From NCBI RefSeq assembly GCF_003697915.1, contig NZ_RCVN01000001.1, forward strand, positions 124,001 to 188,000: 64,000 bases of DNA, read 5' to 3'. This DNA is from Staphylococcus pseudoxylosus (GTDB lineage Bacteria; Bacillota; Bacilli; Staphylococcales; Staphylococcaceae). A program made the translations under genes and the position numbers. The notes below the pieces were generated by a model. That model did no database searches. It saw only the letters and a program-made list of their open reading frames with translations, and was not told the DNA's origin. Positions within the stretch are counted from its first letter, which is position 1. Each line of letters opens with the position of its first letter. Below are positions 30,831-41,107 of this stretch, in pieces.

Positions 30831-31757
30831 TTATTGTTCTTCGTTTAGTGCTTTAATTATTTCGTAAGCGCCTTGCGCATTTAATACTTCAGTAACTTTT
30901 TCCCCGAGTTCAACTGGATTTGTACCACGCTCTGTGTGTTCATAACGTTCTTTGCCATCAGGTGACATAATTAATCCGGTGAACTCAATTGTACCATCAC
31001 TTTCTTTAGTTGCATAGCCACCGATAGGCACTTGGCAACTACCGTTCATACGCGTTAAAAATGTTCTTTCAGCAGTCACACATGAAGCTACATCACTGTT
31101 GTGAACTTTGCTTAACAAATCTAGCAACTCTTTGTCATCTGAACGACACTCAATACCTAAGGCACCTTGTCCGATTGCAGGGATTAAGGTTTCTTTATCT
31201 AAGTAAGTCGTGACGATATCATCAGACCACCCCATACGTTTAAGACCAGCAGCAGCAAGAATAATAGCATCATAATCTTCAGTTTCCAATTTACTTAATC
31301 GCGTATCAATGTTACCTCGAATCCATTTAATTTGTAGATTCGGGTATTTTGCTAGAATTTGTGCGCCACGGCGTAATGAACTAGTACCTACAATACTATT
31401 GGCTGGAAGTTCATCCAATTGAATGTGATTTTTGGCTATATAGGCGTCATATGGATTTTCACGATCTGGTATACAACCTAATGTTAAACCTTCAGGTATA
31501 ACACTTGGTACATCTTTTAAAGAATGAATCGCCATATCTATTGAATGGTCGAATAATTCGTTTTGTATTTCTTTAACAAATAATCCTTTGCCACCAACTT
31601 TTGATAGCTGTTTATCTATTATCCGATCGCCTTTTGTTACTATTTCTTTAATCTCAATATCTAAATCCGGCTCTATTGCTTTTAAATTATCTATAAACTG
31701 TTGGCTTTGTGTCAATGCTAATTTACTTCTTCTTGAACCAACGACTAACTTACGCAT
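30831..31757 (-). CDS. hemC: Porphobilinogen deaminase (hydroxymethylbilane synthase)
   Basis: Polymerises four porphobilinogens on a dipyrromethane cofactor. 308 residues, starting [16 protein letters not shown]. The conserved KDVP (IHSLKDVPS) and RGNIDTRL stretches are present, and the cofactor-binding Cys is in [16 protein letters not shown] 31757 was chosen over upstream in-frame codons because AGGAGG lies 9 nt before it; ATG 31760 is equally possible. Confidence 0.96.
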   Translation of the reverse strand: MRKLVVGSRRSKLALTQSQQFIDNLKAIEPDLDIEIKEIVTKGDRIIDKQLSKVGGKGLFVKEIQNELFDHSIDMAIHSLKDVPSVIPEGLTLGCIPDRENPYDAYIAKNHIQLDELPANSIVGTSSLRRGAQILAKYPNLQIKWIRGNIDTRLSKLETEDYDAIILAAAGLKRMGWSDDIVTTYLDKETLIPAIGQGALGIECRSDDKELLDLLSKVHNSDVASCVTAERTFLTRMNGSCQVPIGGYATKESDGTIEFTGLIMSPDGKERYEHTERGTNPVELGEKVTEVLNAQGAYEIIKALNEEQ

Positions 31758-31806
31758 CATGCGCAACCTCCTAAAAATACAACGATTTATCATTTAAATT
31801 TTATAA

Positions 31807-32643
31807 TTATATCCCTGTCCATTGATGAAAATCAGAAACATGTGAAGCAAAAAATAAATTTATCATACTCAGACAAAATAAGATGATATTAAAATAAATT
31901 AATTTATGTTTAGTCAACGTATGTTTCACTCTAAAAATGATAAAAATACCATATAGCAAAGTAATAATTATCGACATAACTACTTTAGGATCAATCAAAA
32001 TATTCAATCCTAAAGCATTGAATCCCCACTGAGCACCTAAGATAATACTTAAAATGATAAATAAAAAACCAATTAAACTACTATAGAATACAATTTGCTC
32101 CAGCGTGGCAACGCTTGCTATTCTAAAATATTTTTGATCAAATCGCTTTTGTTTTAAATTTTTATACTGAATTAAGTATAAAATGCTATTTACAAAGGCA
32201 AAAGCAAATAGTGCGTAACTAATAATGGCAAATGTGACATGTACAATAAGCAATTCGTTGATTAGATTTAATTTTTCACCTGTACCATGATAATGCATTG
32301 GTTGAAAGGTACTCATCGCAATAAAGACAAAACCTATTAAGTTGAATAAAAAAATCGAAAAATCTATTTGCTTAATGACACTAATCACAATAGAAATAGA
32401 AATAATCAACCATGCTAATGCGAAAAACACATCAAAAATATTACCTAAGGGTACTTGTTTCGTAGCATTAATATAAAATGATAAAGAGATTGTTTGTAAC
32501 ACCCAAACAATCCCTAATGTAACAAATCCAATTCTTCTTACTTTATAAAACTTTTTGATAAAATCAAAAAAGTAACAAGCGATACTAAAAAAATAAAATA
32601 ATAATATAAGTTCATTTAACCTTATGAACATAATTTCTTGCAT
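31807..32643 (-). CDS. hemX: HemX membrane protein (cytochrome c assembly-like)
   Basis: 278-residue polytopic protein with about eight TM helices, of the CcsA/HemX type: a histidine within the membrane part (MHYHGTGEK near 155-165) and HVTFAIISYALFAFAF. Known work in S. aureus links HemX to keeping GtrR (HemA) levels low; acting that way here is inference. It starts 21 nt after hemA. RBS GGTGAT is weak, suggesting low expression relative to hemA. Confidence 0.9.
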   Translation of the reverse strand: MQEIMFIRLNELILLFYFFSIACYFFDFIKKFYKVRRIGFVTLGIVWVLQTISLSFYINATKQVPLGNIFDVFFALAWLIISISIVISVIKQIDFSIFLFNLIGFVFIAMSTFQPMHYHGTGEKLNLINELLIVHVTFAIISYALFAFAFVNSILYLIQYKNLKQKRFDQKYFRIASVATLEQIVFYSSLIGFLFIILSIILGAQWGFNALGLNILIDPKVVMSIIITLLYGIFIIFRVKHTLTKHKLIYFNIILFCLSMINLFFASHVSDFHQWTGI

Positions 32644-32664
32644 ATCATCACCATTTGAATATGC

Positions 32665-33999
32665 TTATTCAAAACTCAATATTTGGCTGTTTACCACCTT
32701 GTTAGTAGTTTCCTTTTTAGGTTCATATGCATTTTCAGCCTCAATGTCAAAAATGTTTTGAAATAGCTCTAATTTTTCGGTACTTTTCTTATCACTACTT
32801 AATTCTTTAGCTTGTTTTATAGGATCTTTCAACATTTGATTGATAATACTTTTCGTGTGTTTTGAGATTATTTTTCGTTCTCTTTCTGATAATCCAGGTA
32901 ATTTGCGATCTAAACTATCCATAGTGTCTTCTTGAATGTTCATTGCTTTTTCTCTTAGTGCGCGAATAACAGGAACAACACCTAGCATATTCACCCACTC
33001 ATTATGCGCTGCAATTTCATTTGGAATACTTTGCATAATTTGATTAGCTGCATTTTGACGTTCTCTCAAATTGGCATCTACCAACCCTTTTAAGTCATCA
33101 ACGTCATAATTAAACACATCTTCTATTGCATCGATTGTAGGTTCAATATCTCTAGGAACCGCAATATCAATTAATACTAAAGAATCATTTTTACGTTCAG
33201 ACGCGCATGATTGCAACATTTTATTCGTTACAATATATTCATCAGAACTTGTTGAACTGATTACTATGTCCACGTTTGCTAAAAGTTGTGGTAAAGATGT
33301 CATTGCTTCAAATTTCACGTTATGTTTCATTGCAAGATTTTGAGCTTTGCTCAACGTTCTATTTACAACCGTGATATCTGTTACACCTGAACCGATTAAA
33401 TTAAGGAGTGATAGTTCACTCATATCCCCTGCACCAATAATTAAAGCTTGCTTGTTATTAATTTTGCCAAATACTTTTTTACTTAGTTCAACTGCAGCAT
33501 ATGAAACACTTACTGCATTATCAGCAATATCTGTTTCATTATGTGCTTTTTTCGCAAAAGTAATTGCTTGTTTAAATAAATGATTAAAGATTGTACCTGT
33601 TGTATCTTCTTCTTGAGCAATAAAAAATGCATTTCTTATTTGTCCAAGAATTTGTGTTTCTCCAAGAACTACAGAATCTAATCCTGAAGTAACTTGCAGT
33701 AAATGTTTTACTGCATCGTCCCCCACTTTTACTTCAGTCATTTGTTTAATTTCTTCAACCTCAAAACCAAATGATCTCGCTAAAAATCTTTGAATATAAT
33801 AGCGCCCCGTATGAATTTGATCTGTTACAGCATATACTTCTGTACGATTACAAGTTGATAATATGACGTTTTCTAATATAGATTTCGTTTCATATAAACC
33901 AACATTGGCTGAACGTATGGCATCATCCTTAAAAGCAACTTTTTCTCTAAGTGCTACATCTGCTGTGCGATGATTTATGCTAACCGCAATTAAATGCAT
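32665..33999 (-). CDS. hemA: Glutamyl-tRNA reductase
   Basis: First committed enzyme of C5 tetrapyrrole synthesis: reduces glutamyl-tRNA to glutamate-1-semialdehyde. 444 residues. N-terminus [14 protein letters not shown], catalytic Cys near 50 in [25 protein letters not shown], the NADPH site [12 protein letters not shown] and a C-terminal dimerisation helix. First gene of hemAXCDBL; a good promoter lies 90-117 nt upstream. Confidence 0.97.
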   Translation of the reverse strand: MHLIAVSINHRTADVALREKVAFKDDAIRSANVGLYETKSILENVILSTCNRTEVYAVTDQIHTGRYYIQRFLARSFGFEVEEIKQMTEVKVGDDAVKHLLQVTSGLDSVVLGETQILGQIRNAFFIAQEEDTTGTIFNHLFKQAITFAKKAHNETDIADNAVSVSYAAVELSKKVFGKINNKQALIIGAGDMSELSLLNLIGSGVTDITVVNRTLSKAQNLAMKHNVKFEAMTSLPQLLANVDIVISSTSSDEYIVTNKMLQSCASERKNDSLVLIDIAVPRDIEPTIDAIEDVFNYDVDDLKGLVDANLRERQNAANQIMQSIPNEIAAHNEWVNMLGVVPVIRALREKAMNIQEDTMDSLDRKLPGLSERERKIISKHTKSIINQMLKDPIKQAKELSSDKKSTEKLELFQNIFDIEAENAYEPKKETTNKVVNSQILSFE

Positions 34000-34087
34000 T
34001 TATAACGCCCTCCATACATATTACAATAAGTAAATTATAACACAATTATAGCTTGAGTTAAGTAACTTGCACCAGTAAATTAGAAGA

Positions 34088-34116
34088 ATTATAATTTACA
34101 TTCATATTGTTGTCAT
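34088..34116 (-). promoter_or_regulatory. Promoter of the hem operon
   Basis: ATGACA (34111-34116), 17-nt spacer, TATAAT (34088-34093). Predicted leader about 80 nt before hemA. Confidence 0.65.
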
Positions 34117-34172
34117 AATTAAACTCAAATACAACTCATCCTTAATAGTTGTAATAATTTTTTTAATAATTA

Positions 34173-34760
34173 CTAAAGATATTTAGCAATAATATTCCAA
34201 ATCTGTTGTTGATTATTATTTTTGATTGAAGAGTAGCTTATAATTTCATCTTCAGGTTCCATTTCTAATTTTTGCTGTATATTAGCTAAATGTTTTTGTA
34301 CTTTACCTTTAGCAATCTTATCTTCTTTTGTAGCTACTACAAAAGTTGGAATTTCATAATATTTTAAATAGTTATACATTAAAACATCGTCTTCAGTCGG
34401 ATTATGTCTTAAATCTACAAGTTGTATAACTAATTTTAATTCTTCTCTTTGTGAGATATATTTTTCTATCATTATTCCAAAAGCTTCACGTTGTTTTTTA
34501 CTTACTTTTGCATACCCATAACCAGGCACGTCTACAAATACAAGTTGATTGTCTATATTATAAAAATTCAGTGTTTGGGTTTTACCTGGTTGTTGTGATG
34601 TACGCGCCATATTTTTTCTGCCAATCATACTGTTGATAAATGTTGATTTCCCCACATTAGATCTACCACTTAAGCCAACTTCACTTAAGCCAGTTTCTGG
34701 GTATTGTTCTGGCTTCACAGCACTAATCAATAATTCTATTTCATTAGGATTAATTTTCAT
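34173..34760 (-). CDS. engB: Ribosome-biogenesis GTPase EngB (YsxC)
   Basis: Essential small GTPase associated with 50S assembly. 195 residues. G1 [12 protein letters not shown] (about 28-39), switch-II region with [12 protein letters not shown], and TKEDK for base specificity. The clpX-engB order recalls the Bacillus clpX-lon-ysxC cluster without lon. A terminator after clpX separates the two genes. A weak hairpin with T-rich tail near 34138-34162 may terminate engB. Confidence 0.96.
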   Translation of the reverse strand: MKINPNEIELLISAVKPEQYPETGLSEVGLSGRSNVGKSTFINSMIGRKNMARTSQQPGKTQTLNFYNIDNQLVFVDVPGYGYAKVSKKQREAFGIMIEKYISQREELKLVIQLVDLRHNPTEDDVLMYNYLKYYEIPTFVVATKEDKIAKGKVQKHLANIQQKLEMEPEDEIISYSSIKNNNQQQIWNIIAKYL

Positions 34761-34852
34761 TATCGACCCTCTTTTCTTCTAAATTCACTTGTTAATTATA
34801 TTACACAAAGTCTTATATGAATATGTATTTTTTAAATATCGTATTATTTTCA

Positions 34853-34891
34853 TAAAAAATGAGGCCGGACATCATAAACGTGTCGGCCTCA
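34853..34891 (-). terminator. Intrinsic terminator after clpX
   Basis: Stem TGAGGCCGACA / TGTCCGGCCTCA on the minus strand followed by a T run. It lies about 140 nt past the clpX stop. Confidence 0.85.
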
Positions 34892-35033
34892 AATATGATA
34901 TTGACAATAATAAACGCATTTGAAATGGTATTTAAACTCACTTCAAAGTTTGCCTCTTATGCCAAGTTTGCATTATAAAAACGAATATTTTTAAAAAGTA
35001 TACACTATAAATGCTTTCTTATTTATAGATAAA

Positions 35034-36296
35034 TTATGCAGAAGTTTGTTCCTTGTTTACAAGGTTACCCTCTTTATCGTATAGTTCAGGATCTTTTTCT
35101 TCAGTTATTGTTTGATCAGTAATGACAACTTTTACAACGCCATCTGTGGATGGTACATCATACATAATGTCAATTAAAGCTTCTTCAATAATTGAACGTA
35201 ATCCACGTGCACCTGTTTTACGTTCTATTGCTTTGTTACTAATTGCAGATAACGCTTCGTCTGTAAACACTAACTCAACATCATCTAGTTCAAGCATTTT
35301 AGTATATTGTTTTACCAACGCATTTTTAGGTTGCGTTAAGATGTTTTTCAATGCATCAACGTCTAACGTTTCAAGATTAGCTACGATTGGCACACGACCA
35401 ATAAATTCAGGAATTAAACCATATGATTGTAAATCTTCTGGTCTAATTTGTTCAAGAATAGCATCTTCATCGTATTTAGAAGCTTCACTACTTGAGAAAC
35501 CAATAACTTTTTCACCTAATCTACGCTTGATAACTTCGTCTATTCCGTCAAACGCACCACCAAGTACAAACAAGATATTTGTTGTATCAATTTGTATTAA
35601 TTCTTGGTTTGGATGTTTACGTCCACCTTGTGGCGGAACGCTTGCAGTTGTACCTTCTAAAATTTTAAGCAAGGCTTGTTGTACACCTTCACCAGAAACA
35701 TCACGGGTAATTGATGTGTTTTCTGATTTTCTTGCAATTTTATCAATTTCATCGACGTAAATAATACCTTTTTCAGCTTTATCTACATCAAAATCTGCTG
35801 CTTGTATTAAACGGAGTAAAATGTTTTCAACATCATCACCGACGTAACCAGCTTCAGTTAAACTAGTAGCATCTGCAATCGCAAATGGAACGTTTAATGT
35901 TTTAGCTAATGTTTGTGCTAAAAGTGTTTTACCACTACCAGTTGGACCAATTAAAGCTACGTTACTTTTTTGTAGCTCAACTTCATCCTCATTTGGACCT
36001 AACTGTTGAACACGCTTATAGTGATTATAAACTGCAACAGCTAATGATTTCTTAGCTTTCTCTTGTCCAATTACATAATCATTTAATTTGTCCATAATTT
36101 CTTTAGGTGTTGGTAATTCAGTTAAACCTTCAGGTTCTGCTTGAGCTAATTCTTCTTCAACAATTTCTGAGCATAGCTCAATACATTCATTACAAATATA
36201 CACGCCACTTCCTGCAACTAATTTTTTTACTTGGTCTTGATCTTTGCCACAGAAAGAGCATTTTAAATTTTCTTCATCTTCATTGAATTTGAACAT
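35034..36296 (-). CDS. clpX: ATP-dependent Clp protease ATP-binding subunit ClpX
   Basis: AAA+ unfoldase that feeds substrates to ClpP. 420 residues. N-terminal zinc-binding domain with CSFCGK and CNECIELC. Walker A GPTGSGKT, Walker [11 protein letters not shown], the pore loop GYVGDD, and the IGF loop for ClpP docking (KVIGFSS). ClpP and its adaptors are not in this window. It is transcribed downstream of tig and separated from it by a hairpin. Confidence 0.98.
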   Translation of the reverse strand: MFKFNEDEENLKCSFCGKDQDQVKKLVAGSGVYICNECIELCSEIVEEELAQAEPEGLTELPTPKEIMDKLNDYVIGQEKAKKSLAVAVYNHYKRVQQLGPNEDEVELQKSNVALIGPTGSGKTLLAQTLAKTLNVPFAIADATSLTEAGYVGDDVENILLRLIQAADFDVDKAEKGIIYVDEIDKIARKSENTSITRDVSGEGVQQALLKILEGTTASVPPQGGRKHPNQELIQIDTTNILFVLGGAFDGIDEVIKRRLGEKVIGFSSSEASKYDEDAILEQIRPEDLQSYGLIPEFIGRVPIVANLETLDVDALKNILTQPKNALVKQYTKMLELDDVELVFTDEALSAISNKAIERKTGARGLRSIIEEALIDIMYDVPSTDGVVKVVITDQTITEEKDPELYDKEGNLVNKEQTSA

Positions 36297-36386
36297 TCTA
36301 TTTACACCCCTATTCCCTAAAGACTATACTAGATAGTATTTTAATATGCAACTTGCACCTTTCACAAGTTATTTGCACAAAATAGT

Positions 36387-36418
36387 GTAGCAGATACATC
36401 TTTGAATGCATCTGCTAC
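36387..36418 (-). terminator. Probable terminator after tig
   Basis: Hairpin GTAGCAGAT / ATCTGCTAC about 65 nt beyond the tig stop. The T run on the minus strand is interrupted (ACTATTTT), so partial read-through to clpX is possible. Confidence 0.6.
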
Positions 36419-36481
36419 TAGTTTACTATATTAAACGACTAACATATAATTCACAAAATAATTTGCTCACTCTATATTTAG

Positions 36482-37792
36482 TTACGCTTCTGAGTCATCT
36501 TTAGATGGTTCTACTAATTTAGCTTCATCAACTAATAAGTCAATCACTTTTTGGATACGTACATCGTTTTTAACAATGTCAGTATTACCAAGTGTTTGTT
36601 TAATATCTTCAACAGAGATATTAAATTGTCCACTCATTTTTTCTAATTCTTTGTCGATGTCATCATCAGATACTTCAACTTCTTCAGCATCTGCGATAGC
36701 AGTCAATGTTAAGTTTGTTTTAACACGCTCTTCTGCATCATCTTTCATTTGCTCTCTTAATTGTGACTCATCTTGGCCAGAAATTTGGAAATAAGTTTCT
36801 AGATTAAGACCTTGTTGTTGCATACGTTGACCAAATTCTTGAACCATACGGTCTAACTCAGTGTTAATCATTGCTTCTGGAACATCAATTGTAGCATTGT
36901 TTGCTGCTTTGTTAATTGCTTCTTCTTTTTGATTGTTTTCAGCGTCAGTTTCTTTTTGTTCAGTTAGACGTTTGCGTAAGTTTTCTTTGAATTCGTCAAC
37001 AGTGTTTGCTTCTGCGTCTAATTCGTTAGCAATTTCGTCTGTTAATTCTGGAACATCTTTGAATTTAATTTCATTTACTTTAGTTTTGAAAGTAGCTTCT
37101 TTGCCAGCTAATTCCTCAGCGTGGTATTCTTCTGGGAAAGTAACGTTAACGTCTTTCTCTTCACCAGTTTTAACGCCTACTAATTGCTCTTCAAATCCTG
37201 GGATAAATGAACCTGATCCAATTTCAAGATCATAGCCTTCAGCTTGTCCACCTTCAAATTGTTCGCCATCAACATAGCCGTCGAAATCGATATTAACAGT
37301 GTCGCCGTTTTCAATAGCGCCGTCTTCTTTAACTACCATTTCAGCTAAATGACCTAATTGATGATCGATTGATTCTTGTAATTCTTCATCAGTTAGTTCA
37401 ACGTTTTGTTTTTCAATTTCTAAACCTTTGTAATCACCTAATTGTACTTCTGGTTCTACAACAACATTTGCTTCAAATGTCATTTCGCTACCTTTTTCAA
37501 TAGATGTTACATTAATTTCTGGTTGATCAACTGGTTTTATGCCAGTTTCATCTATAGCTTCACCATAAGCTTCTGGTAATAAGATATCAACTGCATCTTG
37601 ATATAATGCTTCTACACCAAAGCGTTGTTCAAAGATTGGACGAGGTACTTTCCCTTTACGGAAGCCCGGTACGTTTATTTGTTTAACCACTTTTTTGAAA
37701 GCTTGATCAATTGCTTTGTCTACTTTTTCTGCTGGAACTGTAACGGTTAAAACACCTTCGTTACCTTCCTTTTTTTCCCAAGTTGCTGTCAT
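36482..37792 (-). CDS. tig: Trigger factor (ribosome-associated chaperone/prolyl isomerase)
   Basis: 436 residues. The N-terminal ribosome-binding domain has the signature [20 protein letters not shown] (about 39-58). An FKBP-type PPIase domain sits in the middle ([14 protein letters not shown]... PGFEEQLVG), with a helical C-terminal chaperone domain. The acidic tail (DDSEA) is common. It begins with an AGGAGG-type site before ATG 37792, ahead of clpX as in many bacteria. Confidence 0.97.
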   Translation of the reverse strand: MTATWEKKEGNEGVLTVTVPAEKVDKAIDQAFKKVVKQINVPGFRKGKVPRPIFEQRFGVEALYQDAVDILLPEAYGEAIDETGIKPVDQPEINVTSIEKGSEMTFEANVVVEPEVQLGDYKGLEIEKQNVELTDEELQESIDHQLGHLAEMVVKEDGAIENGDTVNIDFDGYVDGEQFEGGQAEGYDLEIGSGSFIPGFEEQLVGVKTGEEKDVNVTFPEEYHAEELAGKEATFKTKVNEIKFKDVPELTDEIANELDAEANTVDEFKENLRKRLTEQKETDAENNQKEEAINKAANNATIDVPEAMINTELDRMVQEFGQRMQQQGLNLETYFQISGQDESQLREQMKDDAEERVKTNLTLTAIADAEEVEVSDDDIDKELEKMSGQFNISVEDIKQTLGNTDIVKNDVRIQKVIDLLVDEAKLVEPSKDDSEA

Positions 37793-37959
37793 GTATAAAA
37801 ACCTCCATGATTATCCTATTTTATTTTTTCAACTTCACTATTATAGCACACGTCTATGCTCTACACAAACACTCTGTTTATAACACGTGATTTAAAATGT
37901 AAACTTGAAAATTTTCGTTATAACTACTTTCTTCCATTACCCGAAAATCAAATGATTAA

Positions 37960-38883
37960 TTATTCTACACTATCAATGTTAGTTATGAATTTCACAACTT
38001 CATTTGACATATCTAAACTTTCTAAACCTAGCATAGATTTAAAATAATTTACGTATGCTTCAATCCATACTGATTCTAATGCTATGCGTTCTAATTCTAA
38101 TGGATAAAATAAAATCGCATGATTATTCATTAAGCGAAGCGCCTCTTCCATCATTTGTGGCGCACTATCTTCAATTTGATCAATTACTTGCGGTATTAAA
38201 TTTGTTTTAAACACTGTATGTTCTAAACCAGATAATTCGGCTGGAACAACTTCTATATTAAATCCAAATTTTTGAATTTGAATGGTCTGATTGTAACCAC
38301 CAAAAAGTAAATATTCAAGCATTATACTTACCACATTGGGTGGCAAGCTCATTTCATTGATAATATTGACAATCGTTCCCTGATATCTATATTGGCTATG
38401 GTCAATTAACGTTAAAATAGTATTGATTTGTTCTCTAAGAGAGATAGCTTCGAAATTTTGCAACATATGTGTAGCATGTTCGTTATGTTTATCGATTTGG
38501 CTTAATGCATATTCTTTAATTGGAAACAATTCCATACGTGTTCTATGATCATGAACTTCATCAATAATTTGGTTAATAACTTCCACTACTTCAAAATACT
38601 GTCCTAGACCATTCAAACTTTTAATATAATACATCATCAAATCATCATACTTAGTCGTGCCTTGTTTTAATAAAATAATAGCTTCTTCACGTAGTTCGAG
38701 AAAATGTCCCATTTTATATAACATTGAACATTTTAGTAAAGACATTTGTTCATCTAGTTCAAATTGTTCTTCAAAGTCTTCAAATAAGTCATAAGTATGC
38801 TCAAAATCGTTATCATTAAATGATTGCTTAATTTCTCTCACTAATTTATCTTTTGAACGTGGAAAAGGAATGATATCAGACAT
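37960..38883 (-). CDS. TPR-like helical protein of unknown function
   Basis: 307 residues, almost entirely alpha-helical with regular LFEDFEEQ / LLKQG / EVVEVINQI spacing that suggests degenerate tetratricopeptide repeats in the first half (about 20-130). No enzymatic motif seen, no signal peptide. The N-terminus MSDIIPFPRSKDK is soluble. It lies 12 nt after a NUDIX gene, so the two are likely co-expressed. Role unknown; TPR proteins usually act as scaffolds. Confidence 0.8.
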   Translation of the reverse strand: MSDIIPFPRSKDKLVREIKQSFNDNDFEHTYDLFEDFEEQFELDEQMSLLKCSMLYKMGHFLELREEAIILLKQGTTKYDDLMMYYIKSLNGLGQYFEVVEVINQIIDEVHDHRTRMELFPIKEYALSQIDKHNEHATHMLQNFEAISLREQINTILTLIDHSQYRYQGTIVNIINEMSLPPNVVSIMLEYLLFGGYNQTIQIQKFGFNIEVVPAELSGLEHTVFKTNLIPQVIDQIEDSAPQMMEEALRLMNNHAILFYPLELERIALESVWIEAYVNYFKSMLGLESLDMSNEVVKFITNIDSVE

Positions 38884-38895
38884 CTTCAGACACCC

Positions 38896-39507
38896 CTATT
38901 TTATAGCTTGTAATATTAAAGCGCTCCATGTTTCAAACTCATCATAATCTTCAATTTTACTTTGGTCTACCCACTTTATACGAAGTGTGTCAGTTTCCAT
39001 AGCTTCTACGTCATTACTGTTTACATGAATTTTGAACACAACGCCTAGATGAACCTCACCAACTTCATTCGTATCATCATTGATAAAACCTATGTAAGCT
39101 AAATTCTGAGACTTACTTTCTGATAAGCCTACTTCTTCTTCTAGTTCTCTTTGCGCATTAACTCTCAACACTTCATTAATTGACTCGGCACCTTTAACAT
39201 CATTCATATGGCCACCTACACCAATAGATGATTGGCCGTGCAAACGGGATTCTCCTCCACCAGATAAACGTTCGTATACTAATAACTCATCGTTTTCATT
39301 TTCCAATATACAATAAGAAATTAACTGCTTATATGCTGGATCTTCTTCCATATCTCCGCGACGTTTAACTTCAAATTTAGAAAGTGTGTCAAAAATTTCT
39401 TGCCCTTTAACAGTATTTTTATCTAAGAAACCATTGAATTTATTCTTTTCATCATTAAATAAAATTTTTCTCGGAACTACTGTAATCATTTCATCGAATT
39501 TAGACAT
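38896..39507 (-). CDS. NUDIX hydrolase-family protein
   Basis: 203 residues. The NUDIX box is complete: GAESINE, seven residues, then RELEEEVGL, matching G-x5-E-x7-RE-U-x-EE-x-G-U. The preceding SSIGVGGHMND is also typical. Such enzymes hydrolyse nucleoside diphosphates linked to another moiety; substrate not predictable. I chose ATG 39507, preceded by GGAGGAG 6 nt upstream. The codon at 39522 is just upstream of that site. Confidence 0.88.
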   Translation of the reverse strand: MSKFDEMITVVPRKILFNDEKNKFNGFLDKNTVKGQEIFDTLSKFEVKRRGDMEEDPAYKQLISYCILENENDELLVYERLSGGGESRLHGQSSIGVGGHMNDVKGAESINEVLRVNAQRELEEEVGLSESKSQNLAYIGFINDDTNEVGEVHLGVVFKIHVNSNDVEAMETDTLRIKWVDQSKIEDYDEFETWSALILQAIK

Positions 39508-39646
39508 TAGTTTCTCCTCCATTTATGACTTCTAAGCTATTTTATCAAATGATGGTTATTTATCAAAATGATAATTCGTATCTTAAAATACAACTAAATC
39601 AATTCATCGGCGCTTATGTCACATATATATTTAAAAACGCGTAATA

Positions 39647-39705
39647 AAAAATAAGGAGCGCGACAGAAATCTATTTTTTATAATAGTATTTCTGTCGCAC
39701 TCCCT
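39647..39705 (-). terminator. Terminator after rplT
   Basis: Stem GGAGTGCGACAGAAAT / ATTTCTGTCGCGCTCC with a T-rich tail on the minus strand, about 14 nt beyond the rplT stop. Confidence 0.85.
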
Positions 39706-39718
39706 CTATAATTAGATA

Positions 39719-40075
39719 CTATTTTAAAGCATCTTTAGCTTTAGTTACTAACTCAGCGAAAGCTTTTTCGTCTGAAATAGCAATTTCTGAAAGCATTTTA
39801 CGGTTAATGTCGATTTCAGCTTTTTTCAAACCGTTCATAAGTCTTGAATAACTCATGTCGTGTTGACGAGCTGCTGCGTTGATACGTGTAATCCATAATT
39901 TACGGAAATCACGCTTTCTTTGACGACGGTCACGGAATGCATATTGACCTGATTTCATAACTTGTTGTTTTGCAACTTTATATAATGTACGTTTTGAACC
40001 GAAGTAACCTTTAGCTAATTTAATCGTCTTTTTACGACGCGCTCTTGTTACTGTTCCACCTTTAACTCGTGGCAT
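39719..40075 (-). CDS. rplT: 50S ribosomal protein L20
   Basis: 118 residues, strongly basic, starting [20 protein letters not shown]. It binds 23S rRNA early in 50S assembly. In Bacillus L20 also binds the infC leader and represses its own operon; the matching leader is present here at 40925-41060. Last gene of infC-rpmI-rplT. Confidence 0.98.
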   Translation of the reverse strand: MPRVKGGTVTRARRKKTIKLAKGYFGSKRTLYKVAKQQVMKSGQYAFRDRRQRKRDFRKLWITRINAAARQHDMSYSRLMNGLKKAEIDINRKMLSEIAISDEKAFAELVTKAKDALK

Positions 40076-40137
40076 AATAAATTCCTCCTCTAAATATGTT
40101 CAATCTTTCAAATTGATACGTTATGACATTTTAGTCA

Positions 40138-40338
40138 TTATTTTTTGTAAGCTAATAATTGTTTTACGCGTTTCATATCTGATTTAGATACTAATGAAGC
40201 TTTACGTAATTTACGTTTTTGTTTAGTTGTTTTGTTTGCAAACATATGAGATGTGAAAGCTCTAGAACGTTTTAATTTACCTGAACCAGTTCTTTTAACA
40301 CGTTTAGCTGCTCCACGGTGTGTTTTCATTTTAGGCAT
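40138..40338 (-). CDS. rpmI: 50S ribosomal protein L35
   Basis: 66 residues, [19 protein letters not shown] start and basic throughout. Middle gene of infC-rpmI-rplT, 29 nt after infC and 62 nt before rplT. Confidence 0.98.
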   Translation of the reverse strand: MPKMKTHRGAAKRVKRTGSGKLKRSRAFTSHMFANKTTKQKRKLRKASLVSKSDMKRVKQLLAYKK

Positions 40339-40367
40339 GATTCATTTCCTCCTGTAATATCTTATTA

Positions 40368-40886
40368 TTATTTTTCATTGATTGGACTTAATGTAATAAA
40401 CATTTGGCGTCCATCCATTTTTGGTCTTTGTTCAACTGTAGCGATATCTTTACATTCATCTGCAAATTTCTCTAAAACACGTTGACCAATTTCTTTATGC
40501 GTAATCGCACGACCTCTGAAACGAATTGAAACTTTACATTTGTCGCCTTTTTCTAAGAATTTACGTCCATTCTTCAACTTAGTTTGGAAATCATGTTCCT
40601 CAATAGTTGGGCTTAAACGTATTTCTTTAAGGTTAATTGTTTTTTGTTTTTTCTTCATTTCTTTTTCTTTTTTCTGTTGTTCAAATTTATATTTACCATA
40701 ATCCATAATTCTAGCAACAGGTGGTTTAGCGTTCGGAGCCATAATGACTACGTCTAAACCTACTCTATCTGCCATTTCTAGAGCTTCTGTCTTAGTTTTT
40801 ACACCAATTTGTTCTCCATCTTGACCGATTAAGCGTAATTCTTTTGCACGAATCTTTTCGTTAACTTGAGTCTGATCTTTTGCTAT
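40368..40886 (-). CDS. infC: Translation initiation factor IF-3
   Basis: Prevents 30S-50S association and checks start-codon pairing. From the chosen start about 172 residues: [20 protein letters not shown] at the N-domain, a basic linker ([18 protein letters not shown]), then the C-domain [14 protein letters not shown]. The only good Shine-Dalgarno, GGAGG, is 8 nt before an ATA codon at 40886. The conventional GTG at 40895 (175 residues) overlaps that site. A non-AUG start is typical of infC, whose product discriminates against its own mRNA. No ATG is available near the start. Confidence 0.93.
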   Translation of the reverse strand: MAKDQTQVNEKIRAKELRLIGQDGEQIGVKTKTEALEMADRVGLDVVIMAPNAKPPVARIMDYGKYKFEQQKKEKEMKKKQKTINLKEIRLSPTIEEHDFQTKLKNGRKFLEKGDKCKVSIRFRGRAITHKEIGQRVLEKFADECKDIATVEQRPKMDGRQMFITLSPINEK

Positions 40887-40924
40887 GGTTGACACCTCCA
40901 AGATTTTTACGAAATTATCCCAAG

Positions 40925-41060
40925 CAAAAAGAGCGAGTATATAATATACCCGCTCTCCTCTACGCATGACTACATCATGCATATATAAGACCTGCCAACA
41001 GCTTTTGCGTCGCAACAGGTGAGAAGCGGGAGCTTCTACTTGGTTCGTTTCGTATTCAAC
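40925..41060 (-). ncRNA. L20-type autoregulatory leader of infC-rpmI-rplT
   Basis: The 5' leader contains CTCCCGCTTCTCACCTGTTG and CTGTTGGCAGGTC segments that I recognise from the Firmicutes L20 leader, which mimics the L20 site on 23S rRNA. It ends in an attenuator hairpin (arms GAGCGGGTATAT and ATACTCGCTC, 40931-40956) and a T run, just 30 nt before infC. Confidence 0.85.
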
Positions 41061-41067
41061 GTTACCT

Positions 41068-41096
41068 ATCATAACAACAATAATGACATTAGTCAA
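41068..41096 (-). promoter_or_regulatory. Promoter of infC-rpmI-rplT
   Basis: TTGACT (41091-41096), 17-nt spacer, TATGAT (41068-41073). Predicted start near 41060, matching the 5' end of the L20 leader. It sits between lysP and infC. Confidence 0.8.
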
Positions 41097-41107
41097 CTGT
41101 TTTTTTG

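Noticed and set aside
35122-35760. 212-codon ORF antisense to clpX
   Set aside because: Serine-rich mirror of the conserved clpX reading frame with no RBS; a typical shadow of strong codon bias.
40887-41096. Extension of the infC frame into a 242-codon ORF
   Set aside because: The extra codons run through the promoter, L20 leader and attenuator; no IF-3 has such an N-terminus.
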